From contig CAZIPZ010000031.1 in assembly GCA_964541075.1 (NCBI GenBank), positions 1-25,343 of the forward strand: DNA of 25,343 nt. Reading direction: 5' to 3'. Of the stretch, positions 1 to 6,449 are shown piece after piece (within the stretch, counting starts at the first letter, position 1; each line of letters starts with the position of its first letter). Origin of the DNA: CAZIPZ01 sp964541075. GTDB taxonomy: Bacteria; Acidobacteriota; Terriglobia; 20CM-2-55-15. The notes under the pieces were generated by a model that had not been told where the DNA came from, searched no databases, and worked only from the letters and a program-made list of their open reading frames with translations. The position numbers and the translations under genes were made by a program.

Positions 1-410
1 AGCCAGATCACGCTTTTGAGAGCATCGATATCGTCGTCGAGCGGCATGAGAACCGGAAATGAGAATGCCGGTCCCGAAGAAAAGCCATGCTGTCCGCGGA
101 TTTGGTGTGTGTTATCCAATCGGTAATCACCGACGCGAACTTCAACATCCAATAGGCGCGAATGATCTATCCGGCTGGATCGAAGAGCGCCAAAAGAGGT
201 GTTGATATCCACCGTCCGGATGTCATTGACCTGATAACTGATGAAGTAAGGGGCCGGATCGCCCAGCTTCCCCAGCACCTCCATGGACTGGTTCAGTTGG
301 TGTTCGAGCGCAGTCGTGACAGGATTTGCAGAATTCCTTTGAGGGAGAGCCGCTGGAGAAATAGCGACAATCCAGGCAAGCGCCAACCCGAGTCTTCGGG
401 AAAAAAGCAT
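1..410 (-). CDS. TldD/PmbA-family secreted protein, N-terminal part (cut by window edge)
   Basis: The minus-strand frame stays open from an ATG at 410 to the window edge, giving about 136 residues of N-terminus. It begins MLFSRRLGLALAWIVAISPA, a convincing signal peptide, followed by PYFISYQVNDIRTVDINTSF, a run LDVEVRVGDYRLDNTHQIRG, and PLDDDIDALKSVIW. From memory these match the N-terminal region of the exported TldD/PmbA-like proteins common in Acidobacteriota; classic TldD/PmbA are cytosolic metallopeptidases that process modified peptides, but the role of the exported branch is not established. The metal-binding part would lie beyond the left edge, so activity cannot be judged. It lies 68 bp downstream of the TauE-like gene on the same strand. 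An overlapping longer frame from 417 ends after 64 residues and is spurious. Confidence 0.72.
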   Translation of the reverse strand, partial: MLFSRRLGLALAWIVAISPAALPQRNSANPVTTALEHQLNQSMEVLGKLGDPAPYFISYQVNDIRTVDINTSFGALRSSRIDHSRLLDVEVRVGDYRLDNTHQIRGQHGFSSGPAFSFPVLMPLDDDIDALKSVIW

Positions 411-478
411 GGTGCATTCTACACCGCAGGCGACCTTCGCGCGAGCGTATTCCCCTTGGGGCAGCCGCGGAACGAGCT

Positions 479-1225
479 CTACCGCGAACGTGCGAAGAAT
501 ACGGCCGTAATCACGACGCTGAGCGCGATAACGGCGCGTCTCACATAAATCGGATTCATGCGTTTCGCGCCGTGCGCGGCGACAAATCCGCCGACCACCG
601 CTCCCACCAGCATCACCGCAGTTTGAGGCCACCAGATCTTCCCAGCCGCAACGAAGCAGACGACGGCTGCAGCGTTCATAAACCCCGCCATAAGCGTCTT
701 ATTCGCATTCATGGCGTGTATATCCGTCAGGCCGAAAAGACTCAGCATAGTCAGAATGATGATTCCAGCCGCGCCGCCAAAGTACCCCGCATAAACCGAC
801 ACGCAAAACTGAAGAATGATGAACCCGTTTCGACTCAGCTTCAATTCACGGCCAATCATGTCCGCGATGGGACGGCCGAAAGCGAACAGGACTGTGGCGA
901 ACAGAAGGAGCCATGGAATAAGGGCGTCGAAAGTGGATTGGGGCGTGTACAGCAACAGCAATGCACCAGTAATCCCACCGGCGACACTCATGGCAATGAG
1001 GGTTTTAAAGGATATCTTTTCCAGGGCTCTCAACGAGTCGCGGTAGGCCCACGCGCTCGCAAACGCGCCAGGGAAAAGCGCCACGGTGTTTGTTGCGTTG
1101 GCTACGATGGAGGGAACGCCGGTGAAGACGAGAGCCGGAAACGAAACAAAGGATCCCCCGCCCGCAACAGCATTGATCGCGCCAGCGACGAAAGCCGCGA
1201 TGAACAGTAGTAAGTAGGACGCCAT
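479..1225 (-). CDS. Sulfite exporter TauE/SafE family permease
   Basis: This encodes about 248 residues of mostly hydrophobic protein with some eight predicted membrane segments. The N-terminal stretch AGAINAVAGGGSFVSFPAL and the NATNTVALFPG motif are the hallmark first repeat of TauE/SafE (formerly DUF81) permeases; YAGYFGGAAGIIIL starts the second repeat. The family is thought to move sulfite, sulfoacetate or other small organosulfur anions across the inner membrane, but the substrate cannot be read from sequence. I chose the ATG at 1225; a TTG at 1243 would add six residues, but AGG directly abuts it, so it has no usable ribosome-binding spacing. The neighbouring TldD-like gene lies downstream on the same strand. 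No sulfur-metabolism gene is nearby. Confidence 0.9.
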   Translation of the reverse strand: MASYLLLFIAAFVAGAINAVAGGGSFVSFPALVFTGVPSIVANATNTVALFPGAFASAWAYRDSLRALEKISFKTLIAMSVAGGITGALLLLYTPQSTFDALIPWLLLFATVLFAFGRPIADMIGRELKLSRNGFIILQFCVSVYAGYFGGAAGIIILTMLSLFGLTDIHAMNANKTLMAGFMNAAAVVCFVAAGKIWWPQTAVMLVGAVVGGFVAAHGAKRMNPIYVRRAVIALSVVITAVFFARSR

Positions 1226-1451
1226 AAGAACTAAATGCTGCAACCTTTGTTATTATGCCTCGCCCTTGACGCTTTTGAGTTTCCTATTGACCGGTCATCC
1301 GACGCGAGACCTGAGAATCCAAACATGAAGTTGCCCCTTTGATGTTGTAAGACCTAAATCTCGGTTTTCGTCCGCGGCGATCTGAACTAAACTTTCCTTC
1401 CTGTTGTTTGTCTGAAACCCGACACAAACCAAGAAACGAGAGGCTGCCACA

Positions 1452-1961
1452 ATGGTGCTGACCAAAAACGAACTGATCGGATCACTTCAGAACGAAGTGC
1501 GAATCCTCCTTCATCTGGCGAGCAAAATCGACCGCAACAAGCTCGATTACCGGCCCACGCCTAAGCAACGCAGCACACTCGAATTGCTGCAGTATCTGGT
1601 TGTGATGGGACCGATGCTCATTCGCGCGATTAAGGCGGGTGGATTTGATGGTCCTGGCTGGCAGAAAGCTACCGAGGAGGCGAGCGCGCTGAACTTTGAC
1701 GGCGTCTTAGGAGCCATTGCAAAACAGAAAAGCACATACGCAGAATTGCTGGAAGCGTTTTCGGAAGAAGATTTCAGAAGCGAAATCGACTTGTTCGGGC
1801 AGGGTAAGTCCAGCCGTGGCGCCGTGATCGTCAATATGGTGCTCAGCGGATGCGCCGCGTATCGCACTCAGCTCTTCCTTTACCTCAAAGCGTGCGGCCG
1901 TGAGGAACTGAACACCATGAACCTATGGGGCGGAGTAGATGCTCCAATGCCTTCAGCCTGA
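1452..1961 (+). CDS. DinB-like four-helix-bundle protein
   Basis: This 169-residue soluble protein begins MVLTKNELIGSLQNEVRILL and continues HLASKIDRNKLDYRPTPKQR, with LELLQYLVVMGPML. This pattern, a long helix with LDYRPTPKQRS then a helix carrying hydrophobic residues, fits the DinB/DfrB-like superfamily of putative metal- or thiol-dependent enzymes. The usual three metal-binding histidines are not obvious: a His sits near residue 22 but I do not see the later pair, so the protein may not bind metal the usual way. The start is supported by AGAGG eight bases upstream of the ATG. No function can be assigned beyond the fold. It is followed by the Smr gene on the same strand. Confidence 0.75.
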   Translation: MVLTKNELIGSLQNEVRILLHLASKIDRNKLDYRPTPKQRSTLELLQYLVVMGPMLIRAIKAGGFDGPGWQKATEEASALNFDGVLGAIAKQKSTYAELLEAFSEEDFRSEIDLFGQGKSSRGAVIVNMVLSGCAAYRTQLFLYLKACGREELNTMNLWGGVDAPMPSA

Positions 1962-2076
1962 GCGCAGGATTTCCGCCGATCATTTCCATGGGACCCCTTC
2001 GACGCGGTCTCGCAATCTTTGTACGAAGATGTTGTGCGGAACGCTTTCCATCGTCTTGCAGCGAGGTAGAAATCTC

Positions 2077-2580
2077 TTGACACAACGCGACCAGCACGAT
2101 GAATCAAGGCTCTTTCTTGATGCGATGGATGGAGTCAAACCGCTCAAGCCGCATAATCTTGCGGCCCCTGTTCCGCCTCAGTCCAAGCTTCCTTCGCAGA
2201 GCCCGGCCATAGGCAAGGTCCCGGAAAGCGCGGATCTAGACGGCCTGGAATTCGTTAGGAGCGGCATTCAGCGCAGCATGTTGAGCAAGCTGCGGAATGG
2301 ACGTATCGCCATCGAAACCGAGCTGGATTTGCATGGCTATTCCGTCCAGGAAACGCAACAAGCACTAAACAGCTTTCTAACGAAAAGTCGACTGACCGGG
2401 CGCCAACGGGCCGTACGCATCATCCATGGCAAAGGTCGCGGATCGCCTGACGGGAAATCCATACTCAGGACGGCCGTCGTTCAATGTTTGCTCCAATCCG
2501 ACGCCGTGCTTGCCTTTTCTCCGGCAGGTTTCAGGGACGGGGGCGATGGAGCCGTTCATGTGCTTTTGAAGCGAAGGTGA
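2077..2580 (+). CDS. Smr-domain protein (SmrA/YdaL type)
   Basis: The protein has a short acidic leader, DESRLFLDAMDGVKPLKPH, typical of stand-alone Smr proteins, then a C-terminal Smr domain (about residues 80-167). The domain shows the ELDLHGYSVQETQQAL motif with DLHG at about 84-87 and the RIIHGKGRGSP motif with His at about 117. Smr domains bind or nick nucleic acid (MutS2 C-terminus, YdaL, SmrB); SmrB cleaves mRNA at collided ribosomes, while the role of this subtype is unknown. I chose a TTG at 2077 because GAGG lies ten bases upstream and the protein then starts right at the family leader. The frame is open back to an ATG at 1939, which would overlap the previous gene and add 46 residues without family likeness; an ATG at 2029 is also possible. 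The start is uncertain, the product is not. Confidence 0.85.
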   Translation: MTQRDQHDESRLFLDAMDGVKPLKPHNLAAPVPPQSKLPSQSPAIGKVPESADLDGLEFVRSGIQRSMLSKLRNGRIAIETELDLHGYSVQETQQALNSFLTKSRLTGRQRAVRIIHGKGRGSPDGKSILRTAVVQCLLQSDAVLAFSPAGFRDGGDGAVHVLLKRR

Positions 2581-2641
2581 ACAACGATGAACGGGCGCCG
2601 AACCCTTGCGTCCCAAAACAATGGACACTAGACTCCTCTCT

Positions 2642-3739
2642 ATGACGACCCGGCGAGAATTCATTCGCAGCGCCTTTATGGGCATTGCCGCAGTTCGATT
2701 TTCCCCAGCTGAACAGGCTCAAATTCGATCTATCGCCGGGACAGGCGTAGCGGGTTCGGCTGATGGAGCCGATGCAATTTCGTCGCAGGTCAACAATCCC
2801 TATGGCGTCGTCGTAGGTCCTGACGGCGCTTTGTATTTTTGTGATCTTGATAACAGCAGAATTCGACGTCTGGATTTCAGAACTCGCAAACTGTCGACCG
2901 TTGCGGGCAATGGACACAAAGGCTATTCCGGCGATGGGGGGCCCGCGCTGGAAGGTTCGCTCAACATGCCGCACGAGGTTCGCTTCGATGCGGCCGGCAA
3001 TTTATTCATTGTCGAGCGCGACAATCACGTGGTTCGCCGAGTCGATGCAAAGTCAAAGGTAATGACAACGCTGGCCGGAACAGGAACGGCGGGTTTTGGC
3101 GGCGATGGCGGTCCGGCCGCGCGAGCCCAATTGAACCAGCCTCACAGCATCGCGTTCGACGCCCAAGGCGATCTGTTGATCTGCGATATTCGCAACAGCC
3201 GCATTCGTCGTGTCGACATGAAGACCGGAAGGATCGACACCTTTGCGGGCACAGGGAACAGAGAAGCTACGCCAGATGAAGCTCCATTGGACGGCGCTCC
3301 GTTGAATGGACCGCGCTCGATGGATTCCGATCCGGCCGGCAACCTTTATCTCGTGCTGCGCGAAGGCAACGCCCTTTTCAAGATCGATGGCCGCAGAAAA
3401 CTGCTAAAGCGCATTGCCGGCACGGGGCAGAACGGCTATTCCGGGGACGGAGGTCCTGGACTTTCCGCTCGATTCGCCGGCCCGAAAGGCGTTGCGTTCG
3501 CAGCCGATCAATCGCTCTATGTCGCCGACACAGAAAATCATGTCATACGACGCTTGGACTTGAAGACTGGCGTGATTTCCACTGTGGCGGGCACAGGTGA
3601 GCGCGGCGCGGGCATCGATGGCGACCCGCTAAAATGCAAACTCTCCCGGCCTCACGGCGTCTTCTTCGACAAAGGTTCGCTCTACATTGGCGATAGCGAA
3701 AACCACGCCATCCGGCTCCTGTCTCCCCTCTCCGCGTGA
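2642..3739 (+). CDS. Tat-exported NHL-repeat beta-propeller protein
   Basis: About 365 residues. It starts MTTRREFIRSAFMGIAAVRF, a twin-arginine-like signal (RREF followed by a modest hydrophobic stretch), so it is probably exported folded. Six NHL blades follow, each with an AGTG or AGNG turn, a GYSGDGG-type loop, a P(Y/H)(G/S)(V/I) strand and a DN..IRR(L/V)D end (for example CDLDNSRIRRLD, VERDNHVVRRVD, ADTENHVIRRLD). Six blades would close one propeller. Such proteins are very abundant in Solibacter-type genomes; some act as lactonases or binding scaffolds, but I see no catalytic signature. In-frame starts at 2606 (TTG) and 2621 (ATG) are possible; 2642 was chosen because it places RR near the N-terminus. 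None of the three has a good ribosome binding site. Confidence 0.88.
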   Translation: MTTRREFIRSAFMGIAAVRFSPAEQAQIRSIAGTGVAGSADGADAISSQVNNPYGVVVGPDGALYFCDLDNSRIRRLDFRTRKLSTVAGNGHKGYSGDGGPALEGSLNMPHEVRFDAAGNLFIVERDNHVVRRVDAKSKVMTTLAGTGTAGFGGDGGPAARAQLNQPHSIAFDAQGDLLICDIRNSRIRRVDMKTGRIDTFAGTGNREATPDEAPLDGAPLNGPRSMDSDPAGNLYLVLREGNALFKIDGRRKLLKRIAGTGQNGYSGDGGPGLSARFAGPKGVAFAADQSLYVADTENHVIRRLDLKTGVISTVAGTGERGAGIDGDPLKCKLSRPHGVFFDKGSLYIGDSENHAIRLLSPLSA

Positions 3740-3787
3740 CAAAACGTTAAATTTCGCGGTTTCCAGCGGCCTTTTTGCAGCCAAGGC

Positions 3788-3814
3788 TTGACAGGGTCGA
3801 GACACGGTTATACC
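3788..3814 (+). promoter_or_regulatory. Candidate sigma-70 promoter for the ATPase/J-domain pair
   Basis: A perfect -35 hexamer TTGACA lies at 3788-3793. TATACC at 3809-3814 gives a short 15-bp spacer; TACCAA at 3811-3816 gives 17 bp but matches less well. The site is about 35-55 bp upstream of the chosen ATG at 3847, as expected for a promoter serving this gene. The -10 element is weak, so this is only moderately supported. Confidence 0.4.
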
Positions 3815-3846
3815 AATGGACCCTTCATTTTCGGAAAAGAAGGGCA

Positions 3847-5100
3847 ATGAGCGAGCAACCATCGGCACCAACACGCACCGCACAACTGCCGGATATCGTC
3901 CGGCGTGCGCACGAACCCAAAGCGGGACGTGATCACGCTCCGGTAGTCCAGATTCAAAAACTCATCTTCGACGAGGCCGCCGCGATGGATGCCAGCGATG
4001 TTCATATCGAGCCTCGCGCCAGCGTCACAACAATCAGGTATCGGATCCACGGCTTAATGAAGGAAATTCTCGAGATCCCTCGATGGATGCACGACAGCCT
4101 TGTGGTGAGAATCAAAATTCTTGCCGGACTCGATATCAGCGAGCGGCGCGTCCCACAGGATGGTCATATCGCTCCAAACATCGCCGGCGCGCCGGACATT
4201 CGTGTGTCCGTACTTCCGAGTCGATGTGGCGAGAAAGTCGTTTTGCGTCTTCTGCGTAAAAGCCGTGTACCTCGTTCGCTCCCCGACCTGGAGCTTCCCG
4301 TCAGCGTCGAAGAAACACTTCGGGCTCTGATTCATCGACCTCAGGGAATCATTCTGGTTGTCGGTCCGACCGGCAGCGGTAAAACGACAACGCTGTATGC
4401 GATGGTCCATGAGGTTTGCAAGGAGCCTTTGAACATCGTCACCATTGAAGATCCCGTGGAATACGAACTTGAGCAGATCACTCAGGTTCAGGTTCACGAC
4501 AGGGCGGGCCTTACATTCCCCAGGGCGTTGCGAGCGATCCTTCGCCAGGATCCCGACGTGATTCTGGTTGGCGAAATTCGCGACAATGAAACTGCCAGGA
4601 TTGCGTTCGAAGCAGCAATGACGGGCCATCTCGTTCTTACAACGCTTCACACGACGGATTGCGTCTCTGCCGCCTCACGTCTTGCTGAACTGGGCGTTTC
4701 GCGCGATCTGATTTCATCGGGCACGGCTGCGGTCATCGCGCAGCGGTTGGTGCGCTTAAATTGTCCGGCGTGTTCACAACCCGATTTTCCTAATCCTACT
4801 TTCCTAAAGCGTCTCGGCATTTTCGACCAGCAACAGAGTTCATTTCAACGCGGCAGTGGATGCGCTTGCTGCGATTTCACCGGTGTGCAGGGCCGCGCCG
4901 GCATTTACGAAATTCTGGAAGTCAGAGGAGAGATGCGAGCCATGCTGCTCAACGGCGCCGAGTCAGACCTGAGGCAGGCTTTAAAGACTGCCGGCGTACG
5001 CACACTAACCGAACAGGCCGTTGAGCGGGCGAAGGAAGGAAGGATCTCAGCCGCCGAAGCCTATCGGACCTGCTATTTCGGCGGAGGAGTGGATGAATAG
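3847..5100 (+). CDS. Short GspE/PilB-family secretion or pilus ATPase
   Basis: A 417-residue hexameric ATPase of the type II secretion/type IV pilus family. Visible motifs are SDVHIEPR of the N2 domain (about residue 50), Walker A GPTGSGKTT (173-181), the Asp box TIEDPVEYE (near 201), Walker B ILVGEIRD (Glu near 243), the His box TGHLVLTTLHT (near 261), and four zinc-site cysteines as CPAC (306/309) and CACC (339/342). The Zn site argues for a GspE/PilB-type assembly ATPase rather than a PilT retraction ATPase. It lacks the 150 or so residue N-terminal MshEN/GspE-N1 domain that normally docks to the platform or binds c-di-GMP, so it is a minimal version. The ATG at 3847 follows GAAGG; a TTG at 3775 would add 24 unconvincing residues. 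No other pilus or secretion gene is adjacent. It overlaps the J-domain gene by 8 nt. Confidence 0.93.
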   Translation: MSEQPSAPTRTAQLPDIVRRAHEPKAGRDHAPVVQIQKLIFDEAAAMDASDVHIEPRASVTTIRYRIHGLMKEILEIPRWMHDSLVVRIKILAGLDISERRVPQDGHIAPNIAGAPDIRVSVLPSRCGEKVVLRLLRKSRVPRSLPDLELPVSVEETLRALIHRPQGIILVVGPTGSGKTTTLYAMVHEVCKEPLNIVTIEDPVEYELEQITQVQVHDRAGLTFPRALRAILRQDPDVILVGEIRDNETARIAFEAAMTGHLVLTTLHTTDCVSAASRLAELGVSRDLISSGTAAVIAQRLVRLNCPACSQPDFPNPTFLKRLGIFDQQQSSFQRGSGCACCDFTGVQGRAGIYEILEVRGEMRAMLLNGAESDLRQALKTAGVRTLTEQAVERAKEGRISAAEAYRTCYFGGGVDE

Positions 5101-5635
5101 CGATTACTACAAGGTCTTGAACGTCACACGAGAGGCCAGTCCGGAGGAAATCCATCGTGCATATCGCATGCTGGCGTTCCGATACCATCCGGATCGAAAT
5201 CCCACGCCTGCTGCTGCGGCCAGAATGGCAACGATCAATGAGGCATACGAAGTCCTTCGTGAACCGAAGAAACGCCATGTCTATGACGAGGAACATACTA
5301 GGCATTCCGACGGGGTGAGCACCGCCGTGCTTCGCGCGGCTCGAGACGCTCTTCTCAAGAAGGATTGGATTCTTGTGCAGGATCGGGGCAACGAATTCTT
5401 GCTTCGAAAAGACACTCGCCAAGCTTACGTCATACTGTCTCCCGCACTTAGTCCGACGATTTTCCGCGAAGGCAGGCAGCGCGCCGCAGGCTTCTGTGTG
5501 TTTCTCACCTTGCGCGTGGATCCGCCCCTCGGCATCGCATCAAATTCGACCGCGGTGATCGACGTTATGCACGGACGCATTTACGGAAGCCTGCCCGACG
5601 AACACTACAAAGAGCTCTTTCAGGCGTTTCTGTAG
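5093..5635 (+). CDS. J-domain (DnaJ-like) protein with an unrecognised C-terminal domain
   Basis: About 180 residues. The first 65 form a complete J domain: DYYKVLNVTREASPEEI, AYRMLAFRYHPDRNP with the essential HPD at 32-34, and INEAYEVLREPKKRHVYDEE. J domains stimulate Hsp70 (DnaK) ATPase. No Gly/Phe linker, zinc finger or DnaJ substrate-binding domain follows. Instead there is a domain of about 100 residues (ALLKKDWILVQDRGNEFLLR, FCVFLTLRVDPPLGI, VIDVMHGRIYGSLPDEHYKE) that I do not recognise; it looks like a compact alpha/beta fold with no membrane segment. The ATG at 5093 overlaps the stop of the ATPase gene (ATGAATAG) and has GGAGG just upstream, which indicates translational coupling. 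A longer frame from 5021 lies inside the ATPase gene. Coupling suggests it works on or with the ATPase, which is inference. Confidence 0.87.
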   Translation: MNSDYYKVLNVTREASPEEIHRAYRMLAFRYHPDRNPTPAAAARMATINEAYEVLREPKKRHVYDEEHTRHSDGVSTAVLRAARDALLKKDWILVQDRGNEFLLRKDTRQAYVILSPALSPTIFREGRQRAAGFCVFLTLRVDPPLGIASNSTAVIDVMHGRIYGSLPDEHYKELFQAFL

Positions 5636-5671
5636 ACCATAGCCGTCCGCATTCTGCGCTCTCGAGTCGCC

Positions 5672-6298
5672 TTACGGGAGCGTGGTGCTGTTCACAACCA
5701 CAAACGACGTTCCATTGAAGCGGACCGTTTGAGCCTGCCTTGGTGCGGGAACCGGTCGCGGTGTTGTCGTGGCTGTCTGTGGCGGACCAAGCGGAACGGG
5801 CCTCAGCAGAGCCGTCGTAATTGCCAGATAGTCTGCCGGCCCCAGCGTCACATTGCTGGCTCCTGTCAGTTGCATACTGGGAAGCGCCGAGAGAAGTCCG
5901 GGCAACGTTTGGTTTAAGGGTATTGCCACGAGCATGTGGGTGCTTGAGTATCCCGCCGCGGTCTGGCTGTACGCAGATACTTCCGCGTAAACCGCCAGCG
6001 ATCCCACGCCGACAACGCGAAAGGACGCATCGTACTCGGCCGTCTGCGCGGCTCCGGTGGGGCGCAACAACGTGATGCGGGTTTTGGGAAGCCTTGGACC
6101 CCGCTGTGGCATCGTTGAAGTCATCGAAGTCGTAGTCGTCATCGCGGCAATCGTCGAACCGGATTCGAAAATATAAAGATCTCCCGAGCTGTCGAGAACA
6201 CTTGTCGTTTCCAGATACAACGGCCTAGGCGCGGGCGCTTGCGCTGACGCCTGAATTGAGATTAATGAAATCACCAAGCCCATGATTGTTCGTCGCAT
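5672..6298 (-). CDS. Small secreted protein of unknown function
   Basis: A 208-residue protein starting MRRTIMGLVISLISIQASAQ, a clear signal peptide with probable cleavage after ASA. The mature part is rich in Thr, Ser and Pro (TTTTSMTSTM, PPQTATTTPRPVPAPR) around a beta-rich core (YDASFRVVGVGSLAVYAEVS). I recognise no domain. GGAGG at 6306-6310, with about seven bases to the ATG, is an excellent ribosome binding site and fixes the start. It is divergent from the histidine kinase gene and its 3' end converges on the J-domain gene 36 bp away. Its position suggests it could be a target of the neighbouring two-component system, which is inference. Confidence 0.75.
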   Translation of the reverse strand: MRRTIMGLVISLISIQASAQAPAPRPLYLETTSVLDSSGDLYIFESGSTIAAMTTTTSMTSTMPQRGPRLPKTRITLLRPTGAAQTAEYDASFRVVGVGSLAVYAEVSAYSQTAAGYSSTHMLVAIPLNQTLPGLLSALPSMQLTGASNVTLGPADYLAITTALLRPVPLGPPQTATTTPRPVPAPRQAQTVRFNGTSFVVVNSTTLP

Positions 6299-6366
6299 TG
6301 CGGTTCCTCCGTTAAATCAATGAATGCCTCAGACCGTTGCCGCCAAGTCTCGTTTAACGAACTCCT

Positions 6367-6380
6367 GTAAGAAGTTGTAA
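6367..6380 (+). promoter_or_regulatory. Tandem GTAA repeat, candidate response-regulator (CpxR-like) box
   Basis: TGTAA occurs twice with exactly a 10-bp period (GTAA at 6367-6370 and 6377-6380). OmpR/CpxR-type regulators bind direct repeats spaced one helical turn; the E. coli CpxR box is GTAAA-N5-GTAAA. The repeat ends one base before the -35 hexamer of the candidate promoter at 6382, the usual place for an activator of this class. It lies in the divergent gap between a secreted protein and an OmpR-class kinase/regulator pair. Confidence 0.35.
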
Positions 6381-6381
6381 A

Positions 6382-6410
6382 TTGACCGCAGCTTTACGAT
6401 TTTTTACATA
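6382..6410 (+). promoter_or_regulatory. Candidate sigma-70 promoter for the two-component operon
   Basis: TTGACC (6382-6387) and TACATA (6405-6410) are separated by 17 bp, and the kinase ATG is about 40 bp downstream. The -10 matches consensus at only three of six positions, so it would need an activator, which fits the adjacent direct repeat. Confidence 0.38.
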
Positions 6411-6449
6411 GCTTGGGCCGCTTTCTGTTATGGAATTGCTGGATATCAA

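Noticed and set aside
572..1210. 212-codon plus-strand frame
   Set aside because: Exactly antisense to the TauE/SafE gene; very charged, no domain, no ribosome binding site.
1939..2076. N-terminal extension of the Smr gene
   Set aside because: Overlaps the previous gene and shows no family likeness; TTG at 2077 with GAGG upstream fits better.
3740..3780. Possible terminator before the ATPase promoter (run of T at 3772-3776)
   Set aside because: Only a 3-bp stem could be drawn in front of the T run.
4054..4650. 198-codon minus-strand frame
   Set aside because: Antisense shadow of the GspE/PilB ATPase gene whose motifs are unmistakable.
5636..5671. Convergent gap after the J-domain gene as terminator
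   Set aside because: No convincing hairpin found.
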